The notes under the pieces: generated by a model | Seen by the model: only the letters and a program-made list of their open reading frames with translations | Told to the model about the DNA's origin: nothing | Databases searched by the model: none | Source of the DNA: Streptomyces sp. NBC_01197 | GTDB taxonomy: Bacteria; Actinomycetota; Actinomycetes; Streptomycetales; Streptomycetaceae | Assembly: GCF_036010505.1 (NCBI RefSeq) | Contig: NZ_CP108569.1 | Coordinates: forward strand, 6,774,001-6,838,000 | DNA length: 64,000 nt | Direction: 5' to 3' | Shown: positions 18,541 through 27,044 of the stretch, one piece after another | Layout of the letters: each line of letters begins with the position of its first letter | Position numbering within the stretch: position 1 is the stretch's first letter | Position numbers and translations under genes: made by a program

Positions 18541-18993
18541 ATGACCGCAGACCAGATGTCCGCAGGCGAACTGCTCGCCGCCACCGTGCCCATGGCGAGG
18601 ACCCTCAACCTCGACTTCATCGAGACGACGCCGGAGCGGGCCGTCGTCCGGCTGCCGGACCAGGCCGACTTCCACAACCACGTCGGGGGCCCGCACGCGG
18701 GCGCGATGTTCACCCTCGCGGAGTCGGCGAGCGGCGCGATCGTCATCGCGGCGTTCGGCGAGCAGATGACGCGTGCCGTGCCGCTCGCGGTGCGCGCCGA
18801 GATCGACTACAAGAAGCTCGCCATGGGCGATGTCACCGCGACCGCCACACTGGGCCGCCCGGTGGCTGATGTGGTGGCGGAGCTGGACGCCGGGGAGCGC
18901 CCCGAGTTCCCGGTCCACATCGCGCTCCGGCGCGCGGACGAGGCGGTCACCGGTGAGATGACGGTGGTCTGGACCCTGCGTCCGAACTCCTGA
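18541..18993 (+). CDS. Hotdog-fold thioesterase, DUF4442 / PaaI-like
   Basis: 150 residues of a single hotdog domain. The active-site region reads FHNHVGGPHAGAMFTLAESA, matching the N-x-x-G-x-x-H-x-G pattern, followed by DYKKLAMGDVTATATL. Members hydrolyse acyl-CoA thioesters or sit in related roles; DUF4442 proteins often lack tested activity. ATG at 18541 is chosen because earlier in-frame codons lie in the divergent promoter region. A strong hairpin ends the transcript at 19039. No operon partner. Confidence 0.82.
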   Translation: MTADQMSAGELLAATVPMARTLNLDFIETTPERAVVRLPDQADFHNHVGGPHAGAMFTLAESASGAIVIAAFGEQMTRAVPLAVRAEIDYKKLAMGDVTATATLGRPVADVVAELDAGERPEFPVHIALRRADEAVTGEMTVVWTLRPNS

Positions 18994-19038
18994 CTGCTGA
19001 CCTGCCTGCCGGCTCCTGGGCCCCGGCTTCCGCTGGAC

Positions 19039-19067
19039 AGGGCGCCCCCGCGCGGCAGGGGCGCCCT
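19039..19067 (+). terminator. Terminator after the thioesterase gene
   Basis: Perfect 10-base stem AGGGCGCCCC / GGGGCGCCCT with a 9-base loop, 45 bases after the stop codon. Confidence 0.75.
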
Positions 19068-19181
19068 CTGCTGTTCGCGACCGTCGCCGGGCGAGCGGGT
19101 AGGCTTCCAGCAGGCGGCGCGGGGGGCGCGGGGGGCGCGCCTCCCGGCAGGCACGGGTACTTCGAAGGGCAGGGGCCGGCG

Positions 19182-19835
19182 TTGCACATCCAGGCGTGGC
19201 TGGAGACGATTCCGGCGATAAGTATCTATCTGCTGGTCGCGGTGGTCATCGGGGTCGAGAGCCTCGGAATTCCGCTGCCGGGCGAGATCGTCCTGGTCAG
19301 CGCCGCCCTGCTGGCCTCCCAGCAGGGCCATATCGACCCGCTCGTACTGGGCGTCTGCGCCTCGGCGGGCGCGATCGTCGGCGACTCGATCGGGTACGCC
19401 ATCGGGCGCAAGGGCGGACGCCCGCTGATCGCCTGGCTCGGCCGAAAATTCCCCGGACACTTCAGCGGGGCCAACATCGCCATGGCGGAGCGGTCCTTCG
19501 AGAAGTGGGGGATGTGGGCGGTCTTCTTCGGCCGTTTCGTCGCCCTGCTCCGGATCTTCGCCGGGCCGCTGGCCGGCGTACTGCACATGCCGTACTGGAA
19601 GTTCCTCACGGCCAACGCACTCGGCGGCATCCTGTGGGCCGGCGGCACGACCGCCGCCGTCTACTACGTGGGCGTCGTCGCCGAGTCGTGGTTCAAGAAC
19701 TTCTCGTACGCGGGCCTGGCCGTGGCCGCCGTGATCGGCGTGGCCTCGATGCTCATCATCAAGAACCGGGCGAAGAAGGCGCACGCCAAGGCCCAGGCGG
19801 CTGCCGAGACGCCGGAATCCGTACCCGCCGACTGA
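19182..19835 (+). CDS. DedA family membrane protein
   Basis: 217 residues with a VTT/DedA core: GVESLGIPLPGEIVLVSAAL at the N-terminus, GDSIGYAIGRKGG, and the signature GRFVALLRIFAGPLAGVLHM, which contains the conserved arginines of the DedA family, then four or more hydrophobic helices. DedA proteins are membrane transporters or scramblases, some flipping undecaprenyl phosphate, needed for envelope integrity. It starts with TTG at 19182, supported by an AGGGCAGGGG ribosome site. The C-terminal tail is Lys/Ala-rich and cytoplasmic. Encoded alone. Confidence 0.9.
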   Translation: MHIQAWLETIPAISIYLLVAVVIGVESLGIPLPGEIVLVSAALLASQQGHIDPLVLGVCASAGAIVGDSIGYAIGRKGGRPLIAWLGRKFPGHFSGANIAMAERSFEKWGMWAVFFGRFVALLRIFAGPLAGVLHMPYWKFLTANALGGILWAGGTTAAVYYVGVVAESWFKNFSYAGLAVAAVIGVASMLIIKNRAKKAHAKAQAAAETPESVPAD

Positions 19836-19871
19836 ATCGGCGGCCGGCGTGTCGTCACGGACGGCAGCGGC

Positions 19872-20222
19872 TCAGCGTTCCGGCTGCCCGCGCGGGTAGT
19901 GGATGACCTCGCAGTCGTCGAGAGTCACCATGCCCTCGGTGATCAGCTCATCGAGCTGCGGCAGGAACGCCCGGATCCTGTCGGCGGTGTCCACGATCAC
20001 CACGGCCACCGGCAGATCCTCGCTCAGCGACAGCAGCCGCTGGGTGTGGATCAGTGACGAGGCACCGAAGCCCTCGATGCCGCGGAAGACACTCGCACCT
20101 GCCAGTCCGGCGCGGTGGGCCCTGTGCACGATCTCGGAGTACACCGGCTTGTGGTGCCAGAGGTCGGACTCTCCGACGAAGATGGTCGCCCGCAGGGCGG
20201 CGGTACCGCTCGGCCCGGTCAT
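19872..20222 (-). CDS. DUF190 family protein
   Basis: 116 residues of the DUF190 fold, a PII-like small protein often encoded with CrcB fluoride channels. Visible features are [20 protein letters not shown], the helix [20 protein letters not shown] and the final strand [14 protein letters not shown]. Its ATG at 20222 overlaps the stop of crcB by four bases (ATGA), so the two are translated together. A regulatory or accessory role in fluoride export is inferred from this arrangement only. Confidence 0.88.
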   Translation of the reverse strand: MTGPSGTAALRATIFVGESDLWHHKPVYSEIVHRAHRAGLAGASVFRGIEGFGASSLIHTQRLLSLSEDLPVAVVIVDTADRIRAFLPQLDELITEGMVTLDDCEVIHYPRGQPER

Positions 20223-20716
20223 GTCTGCCTCCACGCCACTGCGCGGCGTGACACCCACACCGCGCTCCACACCGCTGCGAGAGCCGCGAGCAGTGTCAGT
20301 CCGAGATACGCCAGGCCGGTACGGGCGTGGCCGCCGTCCACCAGCCGCTGGACGTCCACCGCGCAGGTGGAGAACGTGGTGAATCCGCCGAGCACCCCGG
20401 TGCCGAAGAACGGGCGCACCAACCGGTGCGCCGCCCACACATCGGTGATCACCACCATGAACACCCCGATCACGGCGCACCCCACGACATTCACCAGCAG
20501 GGTCGTCCAGGGGAAACCGCCGGCCGCGGTTGGCCAGAGCAGCCCGGCGCCGTACCGGGCCGACGCTCCGGCGACGCCGCCGAGTGACACCACCCCCGGC
20601 ACCGGCCACGGACCGAGCAGCGGGCCGTGGCGCCGGGCACGCCGTGCGGCGGGCAGCGGCGGCGTACCGCCGGGGCCCGGTCCGGGCGGCTGATCCACTG
20701 TGCGGTCCGCACCCAT
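20219..20716 (-). CDS. crcB: CrcB/Fluc fluoride channel
   Basis: About 165 residues with four hydrophobic helices. Signature parts are [15 protein letters not shown], the [12 protein letters not shown] helix with the conserved Asn, and [15 protein letters not shown], which holds the Phe and Thr/Ser residues lining the fluoride pore. Fluc channels work as antiparallel dual-topology dimers and expel fluoride passively. The N-terminal 35 residues before helix 1 are Pro/Arg-rich. ATG at 20716 is favoured by an AGGAG about ten bases upstream. Only one crcB copy is present, whereas tandem pairs are frequent in actinobacteria, so a homodimer is expected. No fluoride riboswitch was recognised upstream. 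Confidence 0.92.
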   Translation of the reverse strand: MGADRTVDQPPGPGPGGTPPLPAARRARRHGPLLGPWPVPGVVSLGGVAGASARYGAGLLWPTAAGGFPWTTLLVNVVGCAVIGVFMVVITDVWAAHRLVRPFFGTGVLGGFTTFSTCAVDVQRLVDGGHARTGLAYLGLTLLAALAAVWSAVWVSRRAVAWRQT

Positions 20717-20815
20717 GGACATCCGTCTCCTGGTCGCAGGGCTGCCGCGCACGGCACGGCTGCGATTTCAGGCTAGCGTCGGGCGGCCGGGCCCCGCCAT
20801 CCGGACGTGGCGCGC

Positions 20816-21340
20816 TCAGCCCACCTCGCGGTGGCCCTTGACCAGCTCCAGATACATCGCCGCGTTGAGCTTGATGCCCTCGCGCTCCTCGTCGGTCAGC
20901 TCGCGCTTGACCTTCGCCGGGACCCCGGCGACCAGCGATCCGGGCGGGACCCGCATCCCCTGCGGGACGAGGGCCTGGGCGGCGATCAGTGAACCGGCCC
21001 CGATGTGCGCTCCGTTGAGGACTGTGGCGCCCATCCCGACGAGTACGTCGTCCTCAACCGTGCACCCGTGCAGTACCGCGTTGTGCCCCACGGACACCCG
21101 CTCGCCGACCGTGACCGGGAACCCCGGGTCGACATGCACCGTGCAGTTGTCCTGGATGTTGCTGTCGGCGCCGACCACGATCGGCCCGCAGTCGGCCCGC
21201 AGCACCGTGTGGTACCAGACGCTGGAACCGGCGGCCAGCGTCACATCGCCGATGACGACGGACGTCGGCGCCGTGAAGGACTGCGGGTCGATCACCGGCT
21301 GCCGGCCGCCGACACCGCTGATCAAGGACTGCTCCGCCAC
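20816..21340 (-). CDS. Gamma-carbonic-anhydrase family protein (PaaY-like hexapeptide protein)
   Basis: 174 residues of left-handed beta-helix repeats followed by a C-terminal helix ([20 protein letters not shown]). The three metal-binding histidines of gamma carbonic anhydrases are visible in NCTVHVDPG and [10 protein letters not shown], with Arg and Gln of the family in [12 protein letters not shown] and SNIQDN. Members are trimeric zinc or iron enzymes; many bacterial ones (YrdA, PaaY) have weak carbonic-anhydrase or thioesterase activity. Single gene, start at ATG 21340. Confidence 0.9.
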   Translation of the reverse strand: MAEQSLISGVGGRQPVIDPQSFTAPTSVVIGDVTLAAGSSVWYHTVLRADCGPIVVGADSNIQDNCTVHVDPGFPVTVGERVSVGHNAVLHGCTVEDDVLVGMGATVLNGAHIGAGSLIAAQALVPQGMRVPPGSLVAGVPAKVKRELTDEEREGIKLNAAMYLELVKGHREVG

Positions 21341-21481
21341 TGCTGTCTCCTTGCTTCCCGCTCTACCGGGACCGGGGATTGCTCCATGTGGTGCGCGCCG
21401 CGCCCTCCGGCACCGTAAGCGACGCTGGGTCGAAGATCACAGTCCGCCCCTCTGATCGCCGCCCGGCCCGCTGAGTACGGT

Positions 21482-22210
21482 GTGGGGGTGGCCCGGAACA
21501 GAAACACGTTCTCATCGCTGACATCCCGTGCACTGCACGCCGGATGGCAGTGGGTGCAGCGGGCGGGCGCGGTGACGGCGGAACGGCCGGGGAAGCTGCG
21601 CTTCCGCCGGATCGGCGCCGGAACGAGACTCGCCTTTCCGCAGGGCGCCGTCTTCGGTGAACCCTGGATCGAGCTGGGTGACCACTGCATCATCGGTGAA
21701 CAGGTCACGCTCACGGCCGGGATGATGCCCGATCTGGACCTCGGACCCGAGCCGATCCTGACGCTGGGCGACGGTGTCGTGCTCGGGCGAGGCAGCCATG
21801 TGATCGCCGACACCAGGGTCACCGTCGGATCGGACACCTACTGCGGCCCGTACGTCTACATCACGTCCACGAACCACAGTTACGACGATCCGCACGAGCC
21901 CGTCGGCAAGCAGTGGCCGCGGACCGAGCCCGTGGTCATCGGGCCAGGATGCTGGCTCGGGACCGGCGCGGTCATCCTGCCGGGCGCCCGGCTCGGCCGC
22001 AATGTCGTGGTCGCGGCGGGCGCGGTGGTACGCGGCGAGGTGCCCGACCACGCGGTGGTCGCCGGAGCGCCCGCGCGGATCGTACGGAGCTGGGACGCGG
22101 AGAACGGGTGGCAGCCCCCGCTGCGTACACCCGCCCCCGTGCCCATACCGGCGGGCGTCACCCCGGAGCAGCTGCTCGCCCTCGGCAGCCTGGAGCCGGA
22201 CGTTTCCTGA
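21482..22210 (+). CDS. Hexapeptide-repeat acyltransferase (CysE/LacA/NodL-like fold)
   Basis: 242 residues of hexapeptide turns (GDHCIIGEQVTLTAG, GPGCWLGTGAVILPGARLG) ending in the characteristic VVAAGAVVRGEVPDHAVVAG and P-A-x-I-V segment of O-acetyltransferases. The likely catalytic histidine lies in STNHSYDDP. It transfers an acetyl or acyl group to a sugar or other hydroxyl/amino acceptor; the acceptor is unknown. The start could be GTG at 21482 or 21488. It is divergent from the gamma carbonic anhydrase gene. Confidence 0.83.
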   Translation: MGVARNRNTFSSLTSRALHAGWQWVQRAGAVTAERPGKLRFRRIGAGTRLAFPQGAVFGEPWIELGDHCIIGEQVTLTAGMMPDLDLGPEPILTLGDGVVLGRGSHVIADTRVTVGSDTYCGPYVYITSTNHSYDDPHEPVGKQWPRTEPVVIGPGCWLGTGAVILPGARLGRNVVVAAGAVVRGEVPDHAVVAGAPARIVRSWDAENGWQPPLRTPAPVPIPAGVTPEQLLALGSLEPDVS

Positions 22211-22236
22211 CCGCTCGGGCTCCCCGCGCCTCTTCG

Positions 22237-23103
22237 TCAGCCGGTCGCGAGCAGTACCGTCCCCACCAGCGCGAGCCCCGCCCCCGCGGCCTGTACCGCG
22301 CGCAGACGCTCCTTGAGGAATCCGCGCGCCGCCAGCGCCGTGATCACCGGGTAGAGGGAGGCCAGCACGGCGGCGACAGTGACCGGTCCCGAGTGGGCCG
22401 CGAGCGAGTAGGTGCCGTTGGCCGCCACATCGGCGAGGCCGACGAAGGCGAGCGCCGGCAGCGACCGCAGGATCAGCCCCGCCCCACCGCCCTCGGGCAG
22501 CGCACGCGTCCCGCGCCGTACCGAGACGTACAGGGCCGTCCCGCCGACCGCCACATTGGCGACGCGCTGGACGAACAGGGCGAGGAAGAGGCCGGTGACG
22601 GTGGTGGACGCCTCGGAGATCAGGGACATCACCGTGCCGAAGCCCACGGCGGCGACCAGCGTCAGCGCGACCGCCTGCCGCTGCACGGGCGCTCCCCGCA
22701 GCTCGGGCCCGCCCGCGAGCACCACGCCCGCGAGGGCCACCGCGATCCCGGCGAACTGCGGCAGGCCGGGCCGTTCACCGAGCACCAGCCCGACGCCGAC
22801 CGGGACGACGACACCGAGTGAGCCGAGCGGTGACACCACGCCCATCGGCCCGAGTGCCAGAGCTTTGTAGAAACTGAGCATCGCCACCGGCCCCGCCACG
22901 CCGGCCGCCACGGCGAACCAGAGCTGCGGGCCGGATTCACTCCAGCCGCCGGTGGCCACCACGATCGAGCCGAGCACCACCACCGCCACCGTCTGCGAGA
23001 CGACGACCACCGTCAGGGCGGGTATCCGCCGGGTGAGGAGTCCGCCGCCGAAGTCGGCCAGCCCCCACAGCAGGCTGGTCGCCAGGGCGAAGAGGGCAGT
23101 CAT
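22237..23103 (-). CDS. EamA/DMT family transporter
   Basis: 288 residues with ten hydrophobic helices in two EamA repeats, beginning ALFALATSLLWGLADFGGG and with the repeat-end signatures MGVVSPLGSLGVVVPV and TVAAVLASLYPVITAL followed by L-K-E-R. DMT permeases export amino acids or other metabolites. ATG at 23103 starts directly before helix 1; an upstream ATG at 23148 would add a polar stretch. It is divergent from an XRE-cupin regulator, which probably controls it. Confidence 0.88.
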   Translation of the reverse strand: MTALFALATSLLWGLADFGGGLLTRRIPALTVVVVSQTVAVVVLGSIVVATGGWSESGPQLWFAVAAGVAGPVAMLSFYKALALGPMGVVSPLGSLGVVVPVGVGLVLGERPGLPQFAGIAVALAGVVLAGGPELRGAPVQRQAVALTLVAAVGFGTVMSLISEASTTVTGLFLALFVQRVANVAVGGTALYVSVRRGTRALPEGGGAGLILRSLPALAFVGLADVAANGTYSLAAHSGPVTVAAVLASLYPVITALAARGFLKERLRAVQAAGAGLALVGTVLLATG

Positions 23104-23119
23104 GAGGGCCTCGCAGTAC

Positions 23120-23157
23120 AGTGCGGTGAATCGGTGAGTGCACCACACGGTAGTGCA
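23120..23157. promoter_or_regulatory. Candidate operator repeats between DMT transporter and XRE-cupin genes
   Basis: Three direct AGTGCR elements (23120-23125 AGTGCG, 23137-23142 and 23152-23157 AGTGCA) lie in the 81-base divergent intergenic region, spaced 17 and 15 bases. The position suits a binding site for the adjacent regulator; the match is by pattern only. Confidence 0.3.
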
Positions 23158-23184
23158 GGATATTGAACTCTGTCATCCAAAATA

Positions 23185-23796
23185 ATGGACGGCCCGAATA
23201 ATGGACGGAACGTGTCGGACTTCGACCAGCTCACGCAGTCGCTCGCCCGGAACCTCAAGCGCTGGCGCGGCGAGCGGGGTTTCACGCTCGACGCGCTGGC
23301 GGCCCGTGCGGGGGTCAGCCGAGGCATGATCATCCAGATCGAGCAGGCCCGGACGAACCCCAGTGTCGGCACCACGGTGAAGCTCGCGGACGCCCTCGGG
23401 GTCAGCATCACCACGCTCCTCGACTACGAGCAGGGACCGCAGGTCAGAATCGTCCCGGCCGACCAGGCGGTCCGTATGTGGGGTACGGAGGCGGGCAGCC
23501 ACACGGTTCTGCTCGTCGGCGACGAGACGCGCGGTCCGCTGGAGATGTGGGCCTGGCGGCTGATGCCCGGTGAGGGCAGCGCATCGGACGCGCACCCGCC
23601 GGGGACGGTGGAGCTTCTCCACGTCACCGCTGGTGAACTCACGCTGGTCGCCGACGGGGTGGCGCACTCCCTACCGGCCGGGACCTCGGCGACCTTCGAG
23701 GCCAATGTGGAGCACGCCTACCGCAACGAGGGCACGGAGACGGTCGAGATGACGATGGCGGTCTCCATCCCGCCGGTCGGCCGGCAGCGCCCGTAG
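23185..23796 (+). CDS. XRE-family regulator with C-terminal cupin domain
   Basis: 203 residues. The N-terminal helix-turn-helix spans about 15-70 (LKRWRGERGFTLDALAARAG, then SRGMIIQIEQARTNPSVGT). The C-terminal half, about 110-190, is a small cupin barrel (GTVELLHVTAGELTLVADG). This class senses small molecules through the cupin and usually represses a neighbouring transporter or metabolic gene; here the divergent DMT exporter is the obvious target. The start is ATG 23185; GTG at 23212 is an alternative. Confidence 0.9.
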   Translation: MDGPNNGRNVSDFDQLTQSLARNLKRWRGERGFTLDALAARAGVSRGMIIQIEQARTNPSVGTTVKLADALGVSITTLLDYEQGPQVRIVPADQAVRMWGTEAGSHTVLLVGDETRGPLEMWAWRLMPGEGSASDAHPPGTVELLHVTAGELTLVADGVAHSLPAGTSATFEANVEHAYRNEGTETVEMTMAVSIPPVGRQRP

Positions 23797-23917
23797 TCCG
23801 GCCCGCCGGTGGTCCCTGAGGGGGCCCGGCCTGCTCTCCCCGGCTCGCCGCCCCGGGCGGAACGGGTGTGCGGCAGGCCGAACCGGGGTACGCGCGGCGG
23901 CTGTTAGCGTGAGCCGT

Positions 23918-24472
23918 ATGCGCGCTCCCATCGGTACCTTCGAGGATGTCCGCCACGCCCGGGACTGCCTGGACCTGCTCACCGCACCGGTCGCCGACGC
24001 CGTGCGGCACTGGCAGGGGGACGTCCCGGTCCAGGAGCTGATCTACGTGGACAGCGACCCGGAGATCGCCGACACCGCTGCCTTCGTGGCGCACTACGGC
24101 CCTGAGCTGCTCGACGTCTCGGCGAACTGTGTCGTCGTCGCCGGCAAGCGCGGCGGAGAGACCTCGCTCGCCGCCTGCCTGGTGCTCTCCCGCACCCGCC
24201 TCGACGTGAACGGCGCCGTCCGCAGGCGACTCGGCGCGCGCAAGGCGTCCTTCGCGCCCATGGGCACGGCAACCGGCGAGACCGGCATGGAGTACGGCGG
24301 GGTCACTCCGGTCGGACTGCCCGCCGCCTGGCCGCTGCTCGTGGACTCCGCCGTGGTGGACCTGGAATGGGTGCTGGTCGGCAGCGGCAGCCGCAGGGGC
24401 AAGCTGATCGTTCCCGGCAAGGCGTTCGCCGGGCTGCCGGGCGCGGTCGTCATCGAGGGGCTGGGCGGCTGA
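23918..24472 (+). CDS. YbaK/EbsC-type aminoacyl-tRNA deacylase
   Basis: 184 residues of the YbaK/ProX-like editing fold. Recognisable segments are DPEIADTAAFVAHYG, SANCVVVAGKRGG, LDVNGAVRRRLGARKASFAP and the glycine-rich GMEYGGVTPVGLP loop, with the conserved lysine in the ARKASFA block that acts in tRNA deacylation. It clears mischarged tRNAs in trans in the cytoplasm. ATG at 23918 is preferred over GTG at 23909. A hairpin shared with the convergent gene follows. Confidence 0.87.
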   Translation: MRAPIGTFEDVRHARDCLDLLTAPVADAVRHWQGDVPVQELIYVDSDPEIADTAAFVAHYGPELLDVSANCVVVAGKRGGETSLAACLVLSRTRLDVNGAVRRRLGARKASFAPMGTATGETGMEYGGVTPVGLPAAWPLLVDSAVVDLEWVLVGSGSRRGKLIVPGKAFAGLPGAVVIEGLGG

Positions 24473-24477
24473 GGCAA

Positions 24478-24501
24478 GCCGGGACTGCTGTCGGTCCCGG
24501 C
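24478..24501. terminator. Bidirectional hairpin between convergent genes
   Basis: Eight-base perfect stem GCCGGGAC / GTCCCGGC with an 8-base loop, placed between the stops of the YbaK-type gene and the CoA-binding protein gene. Confidence 0.6.
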
Positions 24502-24509
24502 GGGGCCGG

Positions 24510-24917
24510 TCAGCCCAGAGCCGGGAGCTCTATGGCCGGGCACCGGTCCATGACCATGTCACGTCCGGCCTCCCGCACCCGCCCGTACGCCGCCTCGTCG
24601 ATCACTCCGAGCTGGAACCAGACGGCCTTGGCGCCGATGGCCACCGCCTCGTCGGCGACCGCGCCCGCCAGATCACTGTTGACGAAGACATCGACCACGT
24701 CGACCGGGAACGGGATGTCGGAGAGCGACGCGTACCCCTGCTCGCCGTGGACCGTCTCCGCCTTGGGATGGACCGGCACGACGCGCTTGCCGTAGCGCTG
24801 GAGCACCCCGGCCACGCCGAACGCCGACCGCCCCCTGTTGTTCGAGAGACCCACCACCGCCCAGGTGTCGCCGGTCGTGGTGAGGATCTTGCGGATGGTG
24901 TCCGAGTCTGCGTACAT
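24510..24917 (-). CDS. CoA-binding protein (CoA_binding_2, YccU-like)
   Basis: 135 residues forming one Rossmann domain of the CoA_binding_2 family: WAVVGLSNNRGRSAFGVAGV, KRVVPVHPKAETVHGEQGYA, VDVVDVFVNSDLAGAVADEA and KAVWFQLGVIDE. Homologues resemble the nucleotide-binding part of succinyl-CoA synthetase alpha; the cellular role is unknown. ATG at 24917 leaves the normal short N-terminus. It is divergent from yigZ, with 58 bases between starts. Confidence 0.88.
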   Translation of the reverse strand: MYADSDTIRKILTTTGDTWAVVGLSNNRGRSAFGVAGVLQRYGKRVVPVHPKAETVHGEQGYASLSDIPFPVDVVDVFVNSDLAGAVADEAVAIGAKAVWFQLGVIDEAAYGRVREAGRDMVMDRCPAIELPALG

Positions 24918-24975
24918 GACCGGACAACGGAGTACCGGCCAGGACTGTTCCCGCAGGGCCGCATAGGCTGGCCCG

Positions 24976-25602
24976 ATGCAGGAGCAGTACCGGACAGTCG
25001 CCCGCGAGGGTGTGCACGAGACCGAGGTCAGCAGATCGCGCTTCATCTGCGCACTGGCACCCGCCGCGACCGAGGAGGAGGCGCAGGCCTTCCTCGTACG
25101 CGTCCGCAGGGAGCACCCCGGCGCGTCCCATCACTGCTTCGCGTACGTCATCGGCGCCGACGCCTCCGTACAGAAGGCCGGCGACGACGGTGAGCCCGGC
25201 GGGACCGCCGGTGTGCCGATGCTCCAGATGCTGCTGCGACGCGAGGTGCGGTACGCCGTCGCCGTCGTCACCCGCTACTTCGGCGGGGTGAAGCTCGGAG
25301 CGGGCGGGCTGATCCGGGCCTACGGAGGAGCTGTCGGAGAGGCCCTGGACGAGCTGGGCACCGTCGTCAGGCAGCGCTACCGGCTGGCCACGGTCACCGT
25401 CGACCACCAGCGGGCGGGCAAGCTGGAGAACGACCTGCGGGCCACCGGCCGCGTCGTGCGCGAGGTCCGTTACGCGGAGGCGGTGACGATCGGCATCGCA
25501 CTGCCGGACGCGGATGTCGCGGGCTTCCGGGCCTGGCTCGCCGACAGTACGGCAGGGGCCGCATCGCTGGAACTCGGCAGTGAGGCGTACGGCGACATCT
25601 GA
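24976..25602 (+). CDS. YigZ/IMPACT family protein
   Basis: 208 residues. The N-terminal UPF0029 domain contains RSRFICALAPAATEEEAQAF, SHHCFAYVIG and the family motif DDGEPGGTAGVPML, followed by VTRYFGGVKLGAGGLIRAYG. A DUF1949 ferredoxin-like domain forms the C-terminus. Eukaryotic IMPACT regulates translation control kinase GCN2; the bacterial function is undefined, with nucleic-acid binding suggested. Length is typical. Four 16-base tandem repeats begin at its stop codon. Confidence 0.92.
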   Translation: MQEQYRTVAREGVHETEVSRSRFICALAPAATEEEAQAFLVRVRREHPGASHHCFAYVIGADASVQKAGDDGEPGGTAGVPMLQMLLRREVRYAVAVVTRYFGGVKLGAGGLIRAYGGAVGEALDELGTVVRQRYRLATVTVDHQRAGKLENDLRATGRVVREVRYAEAVTIGIALPDADVAGFRAWLADSTAGAASLELGSEAYGDI

Positions 25603-25658
25603 AACCGGCGGCACCTGGAACCGCCGACGTCTGAAACCGGCGACGGCTGAAATCGCCG
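25595..25658 (+). repeat. Four tandem 16-base repeats
   Basis: Units ACATCTGAAACCGGCG, GCACCTGGAACCGCCG, ACGTCTGAAACCGGCG and ACGGCTGAAATCGCCG follow each other with an exact 16-base period, starting in the last codons of the YigZ gene. The 16-base period is not a codon multiple and no reading frame uses it. Function unknown; possibly a protein-binding array or slippage product. Confidence 0.85.
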
Positions 25659-25817
25659 ACGACCCTGTGTGCCGCCGTGCGGCGGTGGCCAAGTCACCGG
25701 ACCGAGCCTCAGCAGTGTGTCCTGAGTACCTATGAGCTACCTGGCAGTACCCCGCACCGTTGAGGAACAGCGCCAAGCACGGCCGTCCCCGTGCGGGAGA
25801 CGAGATGGGGTAGATCA

Positions 25818-27044
25818 ATGTCTGGTGTTGTCCTGTACGCGCAAGACACGCACAGCGAGGCGCACGCATCCGGCCACGCCGGAGCCCAGGAGGAAGTGCT
25901 CACCGAACTGTGCTCGGTGCTCTTCGCCTCCCTGCCGCGCCGGGATCAGCGCAGGCGGGGTGTGGAGTACGTACGCGGACTCCTGGCGGCCGAAGGACGC
26001 AAATCGATCCGGAACATGGCCGCGCTGACCGGCGGGGCCACCACCGAACAGGGGCTGCACCACTTCATCAGCGGTTCCACGTGGGACTGGGCGGAGGTGC
26101 GCGGGCAGCTCGCCCGGTACCTGGCACGGGTAGCGCTCCCCAGTGCGTGGGTCGTGCGACCGATGATCATCCCGAAGGCCGGGGAGCACTCCGTCGGTGT
26201 GGACCGGCGGTACTTCCCCGCTTTCGGCCAGATCCTCAACGCCCAGCAGGCTTTCGGGGTCTGGGCGGCGTCCGACCGGATGAGCAGCCCGGTCAACTGG
26301 CGGCTGCACCTGTCCGGGGCGTGGCTCGACGACGGGCAGCGCAGGATACGGGCCTCGATTCCCGCATCGCTGAGTCCGGAGGAGACGCTGGGCGAGTGTG
26401 CGATCGAAGTGTGCCGGGAACTGGTGGTGGGACAGGGGCTGCCCCGTCTCCCGGTGGTGCTGGACTCCCGCGAGGCGGACGCCGCCACCACGGTCCGGCA
26501 ACTGCGCGGCGCGGGACTGCCGTTCCTGGTCCGGGTGGGCGGCACCCAGCTGCTGAGCGCGTCGGAGGCCGCGGCGCCGGCCCGGCACGCCGAGCTGCCC
26601 GCGCACCAGATCATGGGCGCGGCGAAGCAGTTACGGCGTGAGGCCGTCTGGACCGACCATGGCCCGGCGGGGGTGGCGCGGACGAGCCTGGTCGCGGCCC
26701 TGCGCGTCGGGCTGCCCGCCCGGGCTTCCCGCTTCGGGGCTCCGGAACAAGTCGGTGCCCGGCGCGGTCTGTTGCTGCTCGGTGAGTGGAGGGACAGCGG
26801 GCGCTGGCCCAGCGGGCTCTGGCTCACCGACCTGACCGACGCGCCGCCTGGCGCGCTGCTGCGGCTGAGCAAACTGATCGGCCGGGTCGACCGCGACTGC
26901 GCCGAGATCGCCGACCAGGTGGGTATCAGGGACTACGCGGGGCGCTCCTTCGGCGGCTGGCACCGGCACCTCACCCTGGCCTCGGCCGCCCACGCGATCA
27001 CCGCCGTGGCCGGCGCGGCAGCACAGGAGTCCCGGGCTTCGTGA
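25818..27044 (+). CDS. Domesticated IS701-like protein lacking the transposase catalytic motif
   Basis: 408 residues with an IS701/transposase_11-like overall layout: YVRGLLAAEGRKSIRNMAAL near 51-70, LHHFISGSTWDW near 80-91, PKAGEHSVGVDRRY at 119-132 and the WRLHLSGAWLDD block. Where active IS701 enzymes have D-D-T-G-F before K-x-G-x-H-S-V-G-V, this protein has P-M-I-I-P, so the first catalytic aspartate is absent. The second region reads VVLDSREAD instead of a D-x-G-Y-G pattern. The frame is intact, no inverted repeats were noticed, and codon 272 is TTA (26631-26633). It is probably a recruited DNA-binding protein. Its end overlaps the convergent PucR gene by 47 bases. ATG 25818 is preceded by a weak ribosome site. 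Confidence 0.72.
   Translation: MSGVVLYAQDTHSEAHASGHAGAQEEVLTELCSVLFASLPRRDQRRRGVEYVRGLLAAEGRKSIRNMAALTGGATTEQGLHHFISGSTWDWAEVRGQLARYLARVALPSAWVVRPMIIPKAGEHSVGVDRRYFPAFGQILNAQQAFGVWAASDRMSSPVNWRLHLSGAWLDDGQRRIRASIPASLSPEETLGECAIEVCRELVVGQGLPRLPVVLDSREADAATTVRQLRGAGLPFLVRVGGTQLLSASEAAAPARHAELPAHQIMGAAKQLRREAVWTDHGPAGVARTSLVAALRVGLPARASRFGAPEQVGARRGLLLLGEWRDSGRWPSGLWLTDLTDAPPGALLRLSKLIGRVDRDCAEIADQVGIRDYAGRSFGGWHRHLTLASAAHAITAVAGAAAQESRAS

Noticed and set aside
20717..20815. Fluoride riboswitch upstream of crcB
   Set aside because: I could not find the conserved crcB-motif stems and pseudoknot bases in the leader.
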